A stretch of DNA of 64,000 bases from Archaeoglobus sp. Lineage in GTDB: Archaea; Halobacteriota; Archaeoglobi; Archaeoglobales; Archaeoglobaceae. The notes beneath the pieces were generated by a model. It was given only the letters and a program-made list of their open reading frames with translations. It had not been told where the DNA came from and searched no databases. The DNA is taken from contig JACDNU010000009.1 in the NCBI GenBank assembly GCA_017656505.1, positions 1 through 64,000 of the forward strand. Direction: 5' to 3'. Position 1 is the stretch's first letter, and every line of letters begins with the position of its first letter. Both the position numbers and the translations under genes were made by a program. Shown in pieces: positions 37,221 to 47,389 of the stretch.

Positions 37221-38207
37221 GAGCTTGAGAACAGTTCTGAGGCTCTCTCTACTGAGATTAATTCCAGATCCTTCTAAATACGACACAATTTCCTCTTCTT
37301 TAACTTCCGGGCAAAAGATGTAACTCTTGATCGATCTTTCCAATAAACCTACTTCAAATTCCAGTTTTTCAGCAATCAAATTTAGATCTTCTCTCTTTAG
37401 TTCCTTACCGCACCCTCCATCGTAAATCCCAAGGAAACTTTCTATTTTTCCTCTGTTCAGAGCCAAGGATTCCTCATTCACCGCAAGTGAACAGCAAACA
37501 AACTCGCCAATCACTTCACTGAAACGTTTTGCTTTATATCCTTCCTCCTCCAGAAGCGTAAGATAAGGCTCCCATATAGCGAGCCCCTCAATTTCCCCAT
37601 TTCTCAGACTCTCAATCATGGACTCCGGAGAGTTGAAATAATGGATCTTAAAATCAATCTTGAAATCTTTCCCGATAAGGGAAAGAAACCTTCGAAGATT
37701 CCTGTCCATCGTTGACATCTCTGTTGTTCCAAATACTCCAACCTTCGAATTCGAAAAAACAACCCCACTACCATTTTTCGCAACGATTCTGATTATTCTG
37801 AAATTTTTCATCAAAACACCCATTACCAGCTGGGTAAGGAGGGGGCTTGCAGCCATGTCGACCCTCCCTTGGCTAAGAGATCTCGTTAGATCAATTGGAT
37901 CGTTGAAGAGCTTAACGACTACACCTTCTTCAACGGCAGCTTTAATCAGATACGCATATTCGCTCGATTTCAGTATGCCAAGCTTTAAAACACCCGGATA
38001 GGGAAAAGGATAATTTTCAGTCCTCCAAACTCGATTGGCTCTAGCTGAGATCTTCTTTCTAATAACCAGTCCCTTCGACTCAAATTCGCTGAGAATTTCG
38101 GAAACTGTCGATTTCGAGAGATTCAGGATCTTAGGGATTTCACTTTGAAGTATTCCATCTCCTCCGACTTCATCCAGCAAATCGAGTATTCTTTTTTCTG
38201 CTCCCAC
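37203..38207 (-). CDS. wHTH regulator fused to a substrate-binding-protein-like (NMT1/SBP) domain
   Basis: N-terminal wHTH, then VLKLGILKSSEYAYLIKAAVEEGVVVKLFND... Confidence 0.72.
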   Translation of the reverse strand: MGAEKRILDLLDEVGGDGILQSEIPKILNLSKSTVSEILSEFESKGLVIRKKISARANRVWRTENYPFPYPGVLKLGILKSSEYAYLIKAAVEEGVVVKLFNDPIDLTRSLSQGRVDMAASPLLTQLVMGVLMKNFRIIRIVAKNGSGVVFSNSKVGVFGTTEMSTMDRNLRRFLSLIGKDFKIDFKIHYFNSPESMIESLRNGEIEGLAIWEPYLTLLEEEGYKAKRFSEVIGEFVCCSLAVNEESLALNRGKIESFLGIYDGGCGKELKREDLNLIAEKLEFEVGLLERSIKSYIFCPEVKEEEIVSYLEGSGINLSRESLRTVLKLSFPSE

Positions 38208-38299
38208 ATGAAAATTTTATTTTAGAGCCATATAAACGTTACATAACGTCGTCGATATACCCAAACAAATTTAAGTTTCTGATTTCGGGAATAGTTTGA

Positions 38300-39001
38300 A
38301 TGAGGGGGAAGAGGCGAAAGGTTAAGGCTTTACTTATAATCTCTACAATATCGCTAATGCTGTTTTCTGGTTGCTTAAGTTCACCGAATGAAAAGGTGGT
38401 AGGAGAAAAACACATCACCGATAATTCAAATAATTCGAGTAATTCAAACATCGAAGAAGCAAACTCAGATCTGATAAAACAAATAAATCTGAAAAACATT
38501 TCCGATTCTGAAATAATAGAGCTCTTTTTGAATGAATCCGGTATGAAAGAAAAGTATCGAACATGGAATTTCAGCATCAGTGTAAAAACACTCACTGGAG
38601 ACAAGTTATCCGTTGATCTCTACGCTTACAAGGGTGAATGGGAAAGTGTGAACAAAATAAGTTTCCTTTTAGATAGCAAGGGGGAAATCTCTGAGCTGCA
38701 TGTTTATCCCTACATAAAAACATCAATGCCGTCTCCACTTTCCTCTGAAGAAAGAGAAAGAGTTCTTAATCTCGTTTTTAACAATTCAGAAGTTAAGAAA
38801 ATAGTAGCCGGTCGAGGATTTGAAATCTGGCAGATGTCAAAATTCGTGAACCCTTTTACCGGAAAGGAGAGAGGAATAGAGATCTATCTGAGCATAAACG
38901 ATTCAAAAGAGACCTATGTAATCAGCTTGAAAGACAATAACGTTTCAATTATAAACCTGCATTTTTGGAGAGAAGAAGGGCTGGTGTTTTTCAGAGAGTA
39001 A
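38300..39001 (+). CDS. Putative lipoprotein
   Basis: LLIISTISLMLFSGCLSSPNE lipobox. Confidence 0.65.
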   Translation: MRGKRRKVKALLIISTISLMLFSGCLSSPNEKVVGEKHITDNSNNSSNSNIEEANSDLIKQINLKNISDSEIIELFLNESGMKEKYRTWNFSISVKTLTGDKLSVDLYAYKGEWESVNKISFLLDSKGEISELHVYPYIKTSMPSPLSSEERERVLNLVFNNSEVKKIVAGRGFEIWQMSKFVNPFTGKERGIEIYLSINDSKETYVISLKDNNVSIINLHFWREEGLVFFRE

Positions 39002-39066
39002 GTAGAACTAAATCAAACAGAATCAAATCAAAAACCTTTTATTCAGCTTTACCGAACATATGTTCG

Positions 39067-39210
39067 ATGAAGTTTCTAGAGGGTTTGATAGTAATACTAG
39101 CAATGCTCGTGCCTTTTGCGTTCATAAAAACGCATGATATGCTTACTTACGCGTATTGGTGTGTTGTAGTTTCAATTTACCTTGCATACATAGCCCTCTC
39201 GAGGTGGTGA
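39067..39210 (+). CDS. Small membrane subunit adjacent to SSS symporter (DUF3311-like)
   Basis: MKFLEGLIVILAMLVPFAFIKTHDMLTYAYWCVVVSIYLAYIALSRW; start refined to ATG 39067. Confidence 0.65.
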   Translation: MKFLEGLIVILAMLVPFAFIKTHDMLTYAYWCVVVSIYLAYIALSRW

Positions 39211-39211
39211 G

Positions 39212-40609
39212 ATGCTTTACATTCTCGCTTTCATCGCTTACGCGATAATAGGAACGGTAATCGCCCTCTATGCGAGAAAGGGAATTAGAACTCAAGAAGA
39301 CTACTACATAGGTGGAAGAAAGATTGGTGGGGCTGTTTCTGCTTTGACCTACGCTGCCACAACCTACTCAGCTTTCATGATGGTTGGGCTGGTTGGTTTA
39401 AGCTACGCCTCGGGAGTTGGGGCTTTGGGTTTTGAGCTTTTCTATCTCGTCGGCACCCTACTGCTTCTATCCTATTACGCTCCAAAGGTTTGGAAGCTTG
39501 GAAAGGAAAAGGGATTCATAACCCCCGGGGACATGATGGCCGAAAGATACGGCAGCGTTGTGCCAAAAATAATGGCTTTAATCGTCTCCACTGCCTTAAT
39601 CCCTTACATATCGGTGCAGCTCATTGGAGTTGCCTTGATAATCGAGAAAACTTCGGGAATAAGCTTCATCAACGGAATTTTCCTTGCAGCAATCCTGATA
39701 GCCTTCTGGGCATTCCTCGGCGGTCTCAGAGGCGTTGCTTGGACGGATGCCGTGCAAGGAGTTTTCATGCTCGTGCTTGCAATCTTAGCTGTTGTGTGGG
39801 TTTACACCTATGCCTTCAGCGATGTTTCCTTTACAACCGAAGTTTCAAAACTCGGTGATTTGCTTGTGGTACCTAACAAAATCTGGACACCGATGAGATT
39901 TATTTCACTGACAGTTCCATGGTTCTTCTTTGCTTTAACAAATCCTCAAGTTTTTCAGCGCCTTTACATTCCTAAGAGCGAGTTCGCGTTGAAGAGAATG
40001 GTTGTTCTCTTCGGACTTTTCGGGCTTGTTTATACGATCCTCGTAACCTTTCTTGGCTTAGAGCTTAGAACAATGACTGAATTTGGAGCTTTTCCGATTA
40101 TAAAAGACAGAGACGCTGTAACGCCAACATTGCTTAGTTTAATGCCTCCCGCTTTAGGTGTTCTGCTATCTCTCAGCATCTTCGCAGCAGCGATAACCAC
40201 AGCAAACTCGATCGTTTTAACTCTCGCTTCGATGATATCCCGCGATTTGTTTGGAAGTGAGAAAATATCAACCGGAAAGCTTCTCATCGTGTTGCTAACG
40301 ATTGCCATAACCGTTTTCGCCCTTCAGAGACCGGGATATATTGTGGAGCTTGCCGTTCTAAGCTCAACGCTTTTACTTTGCCAACTTCCTTTAATATTCG
40401 GGGTCTTCCACTGGAAAATTGGAGGAAAGGTAGCTGCAAGCTTCACGCTACTTTCCGGTTTTTCGATTGCGGTCTTTCTCTTCTATTCCAAGCTGAATCC
40501 CCTTAGCGTTCCAGCTTCCGTTTGGGTTTTTGCAGTATCCTTTGCAGTCTTCTTTGTTTCTGCATTCCTCGAGGATAAGCTGACTGGAGTTAAGTTAAGT
40601 GGAGAATAG
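39212..40609 (+). CDS. Sodium:solute symporter (SSS) family
   Basis: GGRKIGGAVSALTYAATTYSAFMMVG; about 13 TM. Confidence 0.9.
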   Translation: MLYILAFIAYAIIGTVIALYARKGIRTQEDYYIGGRKIGGAVSALTYAATTYSAFMMVGLVGLSYASGVGALGFELFYLVGTLLLLSYYAPKVWKLGKEKGFITPGDMMAERYGSVVPKIMALIVSTALIPYISVQLIGVALIIEKTSGISFINGIFLAAILIAFWAFLGGLRGVAWTDAVQGVFMLVLAILAVVWVYTYAFSDVSFTTEVSKLGDLLVVPNKIWTPMRFISLTVPWFFFALTNPQVFQRLYIPKSEFALKRMVVLFGLFGLVYTILVTFLGLELRTMTEFGAFPIIKDRDAVTPTLLSLMPPALGVLLSLSIFAAAITTANSIVLTLASMISRDLFGSEKISTGKLLIVLLTIAITVFALQRPGYIVELAVLSSTLLLCQLPLIFGVFHWKIGGKVAASFTLLSGFSIAVFLFYSKLNPLSVPASVWVFAVSFAVFFVSAFLEDKLTGVKLSGE

Positions 40610-41653
40610 AATTCCTTTAAGCTTCTCTTTAAATTCGGGATGTTTCTCCGCCAGCTCTTCCAAGCTTTTGCTATCAAGTTTCCTGAGAGACTCTATTACA
40701 ACTTCTCTCACATTCGGGTTCGAGTCGTTCAGGAAGGAAAGCATGTGCTCGGCTATCTTCTCCCTCTCCTCTTTTTCATCGGTTTCCTCCATAATTCTGC
40801 TAAGAGCTGAGAGAGCGTGAAATCTCACCGTCCAGTCATCGCTTTTTGAAACCTCAAAGAGCCTCTCAACCGCTCTCCTTGATCTTATCCCTGAGAAAGC
40901 TTCGGATGCGAAAATTTTTGTGTTCCAGTCTTCATCCTTTAAAGCTACGGTAAGGGGCTCTATTGCCGCATCACCCAACAAAACAAGCTTTGGAGTTAGT
41001 TTTAAGGCAGCATAGTACTTTGCCAGCTCCTCATTACTTTCAGGCTTCCAACCGAGGGTCTCAAGAGTCTTGGCTGCAGCACTCCTAACATCGGAATCCG
41101 GATCCGTTAGCGCGGTTAACAGCGCATTTTTAACTTCATCGGTAAAAATCCCGATTCTTCCCAACGCTTCGGCAGCCCTTTTCCTTAATACAGGGTCATG
41201 ATCCTTTAATGCGGAGATGAGATACGGCAAGCTCTTTTCGTCTCCAATACTGCCCATCGCTATCACACAGGCTCTCCTAACGTACTTATCCCCAAATTCC
41301 AGAGCCTCTGCCAAGGCCGGTATAGCTTTCTTAATCTTATACCTCCCAAGTAACCACGCAAGCGAAACCTTCTGAAATACAGAACTGCTCTGGGAGAAGA
41401 CTTCGATTAAAAGATCGATTTTGTCCTTGCAGAGGTATTCCAATGATTTTGCCGCATTCCATCTAACTTTTCTATCCTCATCCTTCAAGCCCTCCAGCAA
41501 GGCCTCAATAACCTCCAGCTTATCGAAATCCCCCAACGCCTCTGCAGCATCCGCTCTGATTTTTGGATTTCCCTCCCTCAGCAGCTTGATTAATTCATCG
41601 ACTTTTCCCTTTATTCTGAGCTTTTCGACATCCTTATCCTTTAGAATCCACAT
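40595..41653 (-). CDS. HEAT-repeat (PBS-lyase type) protein
   Basis: Repeated LKDEDRKVRWNAAKSLE / LTDPDSDVRSAAAKTLE. Confidence 0.88.
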   Translation of the reverse strand: MWILKDKDVEKLRIKGKVDELIKLLREGNPKIRADAAEALGDFDKLEVIEALLEGLKDEDRKVRWNAAKSLEYLCKDKIDLLIEVFSQSSSVFQKVSLAWLLGRYKIKKAIPALAEALEFGDKYVRRACVIAMGSIGDEKSLPYLISALKDHDPVLRKRAAEALGRIGIFTDEVKNALLTALTDPDSDVRSAAAKTLETLGWKPESNEELAKYYAALKLTPKLVLLGDAAIEPLTVALKDEDWNTKIFASEAFSGIRSRRAVERLFEVSKSDDWTVRFHALSALSRIMEETDEKEEREKIAEHMLSFLNDSNPNVREVVIESLRKLDSKSLEELAEKHPEFKEKLKGILFST

Positions 41654-41996
41654 CCTAAACCCCTACACGAGTTTTGGTAGGATTGCAGTGTGCGATTGCC
41701 TTTGCACTTGTACTCCATTCAGCTACCAGAGGTGGATTGACAGCCTGCGGTTTCGGATGATTCGTAACTCTCACCATGGTAACCAAATATCCTTTTCCCC
41801 TTCCCATTTATATAATCTCTGTCTTTTTTTCATTTTCAAAATTAAATCCTCCGTTTCAAATTCTTACCAATCTGCATATACCTCTTGAATATTGATGGAT
41901 TAATTCAAATAAAGTCTGATTTGCTAATCAGTTAACCCACCAACCCAAGCAAGAAATACCAAAAAATTGAAATTGGAAGCAAAAGGTAGGAAAAAC

Positions 41997-42551
41997 ATGG
42001 TAAGAATCTATGTCGTCTACAACTACGGCCAGTACAATCACCTCATTCATCGAACCTTGAGGGATCTTGATGTTGAATCAAAGCTGATACAAAACGACAC
42101 ACCTGTTGAGGATCTCCGTGACATTGATGGCTTGGTTTTAGGAGGCGGTCCAACGATTGAGAGGGCTGGCAACTCGTTTTTGTACCTCGATAGCTTGGAG
42201 GTTCCGATCCTGGGAATCTGTTTGGGACTGCATATCATAGCCCAGCATTTCGGTGGCGAAGTCAGAACCGGAGAAGTTGGCGAGTATTCAGAAGTAAGAA
42301 TCAACCTGCTGAGGAAAGATGAATTGTTCGAAGGAATCCCCGAATCTTTCAGGGTTTGGGCAAGCCATGCTGATGAGGTGATAAGAATTCCCGATGGGTT
42401 CATTCATCTCGCAAGATCCGACGTTTGTGAGTATGAGGCAATAAAACATCCTAAAAAGCCAATATACGGCATTCAGTGGCATCCAGAAGTGTATCATTCG
42501 GAATACGGTGAGGAGATATACAAAAACTTCATAGCGATCTGCAAGAGGTAG
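41997..42551 (+). CDS. guaAA: GMP synthase glutamine amidotransferase subunit
   Basis: VPILGICLGLHIIAQHFGGEV, YGIQWHPEVYHSEYG. Confidence 0.92.
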   Translation: MVRIYVVYNYGQYNHLIHRTLRDLDVESKLIQNDTPVEDLRDIDGLVLGGGPTIERAGNSFLYLDSLEVPILGICLGLHIIAQHFGGEVRTGEVGEYSEVRINLLRKDELFEGIPESFRVWASHADEVIRIPDGFIHLARSDVCEYEAIKHPKKPIYGIQWHPEVYHSEYGEEIYKNFIAICKR

Positions 42552-42569
42552 AAAGGCAGCAAAATAATG

Positions 42570-43181
42570 TCACAAATGTCGCGTTACTTCATCCACCCTT
42601 TCTCCGATCTCTCCAATCCAGTCTATCTTCCCGGGCAAAAAGTTCTCGACTTTCTCACCCTTCCTTTCTCTCTCGACTAACTCAACTATGATCTCAGCTA
42701 CCTCCTCAGGAGTTTTATCTGTGGTGTCGATTTCGTAAACAGGAACCTCCATGTCCATTGCCTCAATCAGAATAACGTCCAGCAACTCGGCCTCAACGTT
42801 TTCCAGAATTTTATCCTCCTTCCAGCTTTTGGTTTTGAGTCTTTCCTTCAGCTTGACGGGGTTGCATCGGAGTACGATTATGAGATCGGAAGGCAAAAGA
42901 TGAGACAGATGTCCTTCAACTATCAAAAGCCCTCCTGAAGTCTGAGCTTTCACTTGCTCTTCCAGTCGTCCTTCCAACCGCCCTCTCAGTCGTCCTGCCA
43001 GGCATTCTACATCTACAAGCAAAACCTTCTCGCCATTTTCCGGCTCTTCACCCATAATACAGCCAAATTCCTCGGCAAGTTCCGAAACTGCTCTCACTTC
43101 ATACTTTTGAGATAAGTGTTTTGCCACACTCGATTTTCCGGTGCCGGGTGTTCCGGTTAACGCAACAATCATCTTGATCAT
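42570..43181 (-). CDS. Adenylate kinase (Fap7/AK6-like)
   Basis: MIVALTGTPGTGKSSVAKHLS; IIVLRCNP. Confidence 0.88.
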   Translation of the reverse strand: MIKMIVALTGTPGTGKSSVAKHLSQKYEVRAVSELAEEFGCIMGEEPENGEKVLLVDVECLAGRLRGRLEGRLEEQVKAQTSGGLLIVEGHLSHLLPSDLIIVLRCNPVKLKERLKTKSWKEDKILENVEAELLDVILIEAMDMEVPVYEIDTTDKTPEEVAEIIVELVERERKGEKVENFLPGKIDWIGEIGERVDEVTRHL

Positions 43182-43228
43182 CCTATTCTATCTATTTCCC
43201 TATCTTGCAGTCCACATGTAGTACATCA

Positions 43229-44293
43229 TTAGCCAATCAACTCAATCGCTTTTTCAAGGAAGAAGTCATTGTCTTCCTCCCTTCCTATCGAGACCCGAAC
43301 GTCACCCTCTTTACACCCTTCAAAGGCCAAGCAGTCTCTGACTATTACTCCTCTCTTCATAAGCTCCTCACAGAAATCGGGTTTTGTCCTCATGAAAAGG
43401 AAATTTGCTTCAGATGGGAATACTTTCACACCAAGGTTTGAGAGAATCCTAAAAATCCTTTCCCTATCCTTTTTTATTCTCTCAACAGTAGATCTCATGT
43501 ATTCGATATCGTCCAAGGCTGCGATTGCTGCTTTTATTGCAGGGGTTGAGAGGGGAAAAGGGGATATGACTTTTAGATACTCCTTTCTGAGCCATTCAGG
43601 AACGATCGCATACCCTATCCGGAGGTTTGCAAGGCCAAAAGCTTTAGAAAAGGTTCTAGCTATTATAACATTCTCATAATCGGCAAAATCCAAGAGGCTT
43701 TGGGACGCAAACTCAACATAAGCCTCATCTATGAAAACAACACCATCGCTTTCAGCCATTTCCCTTACAATCTCCCTTACCACTTCACACCTTTCAAGAT
43801 TTCCCGTGGGATTGTTCGGTGAACAAATCAATGTAAGCTTTGAATTTGTTTTGGTCGGCTTGATTTGGAAATTCTCATTTCTCGCAAGCCTTTCGATTTT
43901 CGCATCATGAATTGTGGCGAGAGTGAAATAGTAGGGAAAGGTTGGAGGAGAAATGGAAACCGTGTCACCTTTCTCAAGAAAGATATCGAAGGTTGCCTCG
44001 AGAATCCCGTCGATTCCAGCTGCAAGGATTATTCGCTTCTCCTCAACCCCAACATATTCAGATATCCGCTCTATCAGTTCTTCAGGCTGAGAGGGAGGAT
44101 ACAGATGGAGATCCTCAAAATTTTTGAAAGCTTCGACCGCTTTCGGGCTAGGGCCATAGAGATTCTCATTTGACGCGAGCTTCACAACCTTCTCGAGCCC
44201 ATACTTCTTTTTTACAAACTCCACACTCTTCCCCGGCTGATACTCTTTAACTCTACTAAGAGACGCTCTAACCCTCGGTTTTCCCATGTCCAT
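43229..44293 (-). CDS. hisC: Histidinol-phosphate aminotransferase
   Basis: KLASNENLYGPSPKA, SPNNPTGN, ARTFSKAFGLANLRIGYAI. Confidence 0.93.
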   Translation of the reverse strand: MDMGKPRVRASLSRVKEYQPGKSVEFVKKKYGLEKVVKLASNENLYGPSPKAVEAFKNFEDLHLYPPSQPEELIERISEYVGVEEKRIILAAGIDGILEATFDIFLEKGDTVSISPPTFPYYFTLATIHDAKIERLARNENFQIKPTKTNSKLTLICSPNNPTGNLERCEVVREIVREMAESDGVVFIDEAYVEFASQSLLDFADYENVIIARTFSKAFGLANLRIGYAIVPEWLRKEYLKVISPFPLSTPAIKAAIAALDDIEYMRSTVERIKKDRERIFRILSNLGVKVFPSEANFLFMRTKPDFCEELMKRGVIVRDCLAFEGCKEGDVRVSIGREEDNDFFLEKAIELIG

Positions 44294-44312
44294 CAGCTCT
44301 CGGGAAGTTTAA

Positions 44313-44477
44313 TTACCTGTCCAGAATCAGTTCTGCATGATTCCAGTTCTCGTCCACTCCTTTCAGTGTTGAAATCATCGCCCTAACAACCTCTCCAAAA
44401 ACCTTTTGGACGTAAGGATTCATCGGGACTTCTTTTCCATCAATCAAAAGTCTAACATCTATCTCAACTTCTGCCAA
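44313..44477 (-). CDS. 54-aa conserved small protein between moaA and hisC
   Basis: MAEVEIDVRLLIDGKEVPMNPYVQKVFGEVVRAMISTLKGVDENWNHAELILDR; TTG start. Confidence 0.6.
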   Translation of the reverse strand: MAEVEIDVRLLIDGKEVPMNPYVQKVFGEVVRAMISTLKGVDENWNHAELILDR

Positions 44478-44482
44478 ACGAA

Positions 44483-45454
44483 TCACCTCTTTTCCTCACA
44501 GTTTCTAACTCCTCTAACTTCTCTAACCCCTCTAACCTCACTAATCTTTCTAACTTCAATTTTCCTCTTAAAATATGGCTCTCTTAAATTCACAGCCTCG
44601 AGTATTTTTTTCTTCAGCTCTTCCCCCTCCAATCCTCTTACATCCACCAGATTATCGTTTCTCAGGAGGCATGGCTTGATCTTTCCGTCAGAAGTTACCC
44701 TTATGCGGTTACAGTTGTAACAAAACTCTGTATTATCCACCGGCCTTACGAACTCCACGGCTCCTTTTTCGATCAGATACTGTTTTCTTTTATGCATTCT
44801 TCTCACTCTAACCTCTTTAGCAACTGCAGCAATCTTTTTTTCAATTAAACCAATGTCATACCAGTAGCTTTCAAGCCCGGGAAGCTTCAACAGCTCGATT
44901 AGCTGAAGGATAACCCTAATCTCACCCTTGTTGTACCGTGAGAGGAAGTCTATCATCCCATCTACTTCATCATCGTTTATTCCCTTCATCACGACCATGT
45001 TCACCTTAACTGGGGTAAGCTGCGCCTCAACAGCCGCATTCAAGCCGGCGAGAACCCTTTCAAGCCTTCCACCGCTCAAGCTCTTGTATTTTTCCGGATT
45101 TAGCGAGTCGATGCTTATGTTAACCCTACTCAATCCGCTCTCTTTTAAATCCTCTGCGTAGTCTTTAAGCAGAATTCCGTTGGTTGTGAGCGATATTTCA
45201 TCAAAGCTCGGCAATGCTGCCACAATCTCTACGATATCTCTCCTTACAAGGGGCTCCCCACCAGTTATCTTCACCTTCTTTATACCAAGCTCTTTGAAAG
45301 CTAGAGCTATTTTTGCAATTTCTTCCGGGGAGAGTTCATAAGATCCCTTACTAAGTATCCCCTCCTTATGGCAGTAAAAGCAGTTGAGATTGCACCTGTC
45401 TGTAACCGAGATTCTCAGATTCGTTATTTTTCTATTGAACCTGTCCACCAGCAT
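44483..45454 (-). CDS. moaA: GTP 3',8-cyclase MoaA
   Basis: LRISVTDRCNLNCFYCHKEG, CYNCNRIRVTSDGKIKPCL. Confidence 0.93.
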   Translation of the reverse strand: MLVDRFNRKITNLRISVTDRCNLNCFYCHKEGILSKGSYELSPEEIAKIALAFKELGIKKVKITGGEPLVRRDIVEIVAALPSFDEISLTTNGILLKDYAEDLKESGLSRVNISIDSLNPEKYKSLSGGRLERVLAGLNAAVEAQLTPVKVNMVVMKGINDDEVDGMIDFLSRYNKGEIRVILQLIELLKLPGLESYWYDIGLIEKKIAAVAKEVRVRRMHKRKQYLIEKGAVEFVRPVDNTEFCYNCNRIRVTSDGKIKPCLLRNDNLVDVRGLEGEELKKKILEAVNLREPYFKRKIEVRKISEVRGVREVRGVRNCEEKR

Positions 45455-45533
45455 TTCGAACCCTCTTATGCACCTTTTAACTTCAACTAGGAATCACTTA
45501 AACCAAACATTTAAACCAAATCCTAACTAAATC

Positions 45534-46139
45534 TTAAACTGAACCTAAATTTCTCTTTTTCCTAATTTCTTCAGCTCTCTTCAAATCCTCACTCGTGTTT
45601 ATGTTCATGAACGTTAAAAGCTCCCTATCGAACTTTTTCAATTCCTCGATCGGATAGAATTTCACCCTCTTAAGTCCCTCAACCGCCTTTAAAACCTTTT
45701 TCTTTCCCGTTTCATAGCATCTTTCGATTTCGGGTATTAGGCTTGTTGAATAGGATGCCAAGGTGGGTTCAAGCTTGCCATCAGGCCATTTCGGAATCAC
45801 CGCATCGGCATTTTCGCATTCCATATATAGAGTTTTGCAGACTGTCGAATTCAAAAAAGGCATATCCGAGCTAACGACAAGTACGGGTTTCTTGAAGTGC
45901 ATTAAAGCAGCATGAATTCCTCCCAAGGGACCCATACCTTCTAAGATATCGGTGATCGTAAGACTATATTTCGAATAGAGATCAGATTGCTCTTCATCTC
46001 TGCAAACAATAACGGTGTCAAAATCTTTTAGGGCTTCGAGGATGTATTCGATGATTTTTCTTCCTCCGATCTTCAAAAGACCCTTTTCAACCCCTCCAAG
46101 CCTCTTTCCTCTGCCTCCCGCAAGTACCGCTGCAAACAC
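45534..46139 (-). CDS. mobA: Molybdenum cofactor guanylyltransferase
   Basis: FAAVLAGGRGKRLGGVEKGLL, GPLGGIHAAL, VSSDMPFL. Confidence 0.88.
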   Translation of the reverse strand: MFAAVLAGGRGKRLGGVEKGLLKIGGRKIIEYILEALKDFDTVIVCRDEEQSDLYSKYSLTITDILEGMGPLGGIHAALMHFKKPVLVVSSDMPFLNSTVCKTLYMECENADAVIPKWPDGKLEPTLASYSTSLIPEIERCYETGKKKVLKAVEGLKRVKFYPIEELKKFDRELLTFMNINTSEDLKRAEEIRKKRNLGSV

Positions 46140-46151
46140 AAATTTGCGTAG

Positions 46152-47372
46152 ATGGATATCTATTTAAGACCATTGCTTTTCCATGGCAAAAGGGAGATGG
46201 TGGCCGTGGAAGGCGATGACAGGAATGGGATTTTCGGAGATTTTGATCTCAAAGAGCTGGAGGAGAAACTCTCTGAATTTCGGAGAGAAGATATACCCTA
46301 CTCCCAAGTTTTAAGCTCAATGTGCACAGTTCCACATCCTCTTGCTTTAAGGGCACACGAGATTTTTATAGAAACAAATCTTGGAGATCCAGGGATATTC
46401 CAAGGCACAAAGAAGCTCGAAGCTTTGCTACTCAAACTCCTCGGCGAAATTCTCCACAACCCAAAAGTTGCAGGATACATCTCGTCCGGTGGGACTGAGG
46501 CGAATATACAGGGCATAAGAGCTGCAAGGAACCTCATGCGAGGGAAAATTGATGATTCAAGGAAACCCAACATCGTCATTCCGAAATCAGCCCATTTCTC
46601 CTTTGAAAAGATAGGTGACATTCTCGGCGTTGAGATTAGGAGAGCATCCCTGGACGAAGAATACAGGGTCGATTTGGCAGAGGTTGAATCCCTTATAGAC
46701 TCGAATACGGTTGCTCTCGTCGGAATAGCTGGCACAACTGAGCTTGGTCAGATAGATCCGATCGTTGAGCTGTCTGAGCTTGCTCTTGAAAAAGGAATCG
46801 AGCTCCATGTCGATGCTGCATTTGGAGGGCTCGTTATCCCATTCATGGAAAATCCGTACCCCTTCGATTTCCAGCTTGAGGGCGTTTCATCCATAACAAT
46901 CGATCCCCACAAAATGGGTATGGCGACGATTCCTTCTGGAGGCATTCTTTTCAAGGATGAGGGATATCTCCGTGCTTTAGAAGTAGAGACGCCTTATCTC
47001 ACAACAAGAACCCAGTACACGCTAACTGGCACCAGACCTGGCACGGGCGTTGCCTCTGCCTTTGCCGTTCTCTACTCTTTGGGAGTAGAAGGTATGCGGA
47101 AGATAGTTGGAGAGTGTCTGAGAAATACAAGGCTTCTCGTTGAGGAAATGGCCACGCTGGGTTTTGAGCCGGTGATTGATCCGGTGATGAACGTGGTTAG
47201 CTTTCCAGCAGAAAATGCAGAGCGAATAAAAGACGAACTCATGAAAAGGAAATGGGTTATCTCCACAATTAGGGAGCCGAGAGCCATAAGGTTCGTGATA
47301 ATGCCCCACGTAACACCCAAAGTCATAGAAAGCTTCATCGACGAATTAAAAAAAGTTTTGAGTGGTCTTTGA
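46152..47372 (+). CDS. mfnA: L-tyrosine/L-aspartate decarboxylase
   Basis: PLP motif SITIDPHKMGMATIPSGG; ELHVDAAFGGLV. Confidence 0.92.
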   Translation: MDIYLRPLLFHGKREMVAVEGDDRNGIFGDFDLKELEEKLSEFRREDIPYSQVLSSMCTVPHPLALRAHEIFIETNLGDPGIFQGTKKLEALLLKLLGEILHNPKVAGYISSGGTEANIQGIRAARNLMRGKIDDSRKPNIVIPKSAHFSFEKIGDILGVEIRRASLDEEYRVDLAEVESLIDSNTVALVGIAGTTELGQIDPIVELSELALEKGIELHVDAAFGGLVIPFMENPYPFDFQLEGVSSITIDPHKMGMATIPSGGILFKDEGYLRALEVETPYLTTRTQYTLTGTRPGTGVASAFAVLYSLGVEGMRKIVGECLRNTRLLVEEMATLGFEPVIDPVMNVVSFPAENAERIKDELMKRKWVISTIREPRAIRFVIMPHVTPKVIESFIDELKKVLSGL

Positions 47373-47389
47373 TCTTCAAAAATTCTTCA

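Noticed and set aside
41655-41966. Possible structured RNA between the HEAT-repeat gene and guaAA
   Set aside because: Some short complementary segments but no consistent helix set or C/D or H/ACA boxes I could defend.
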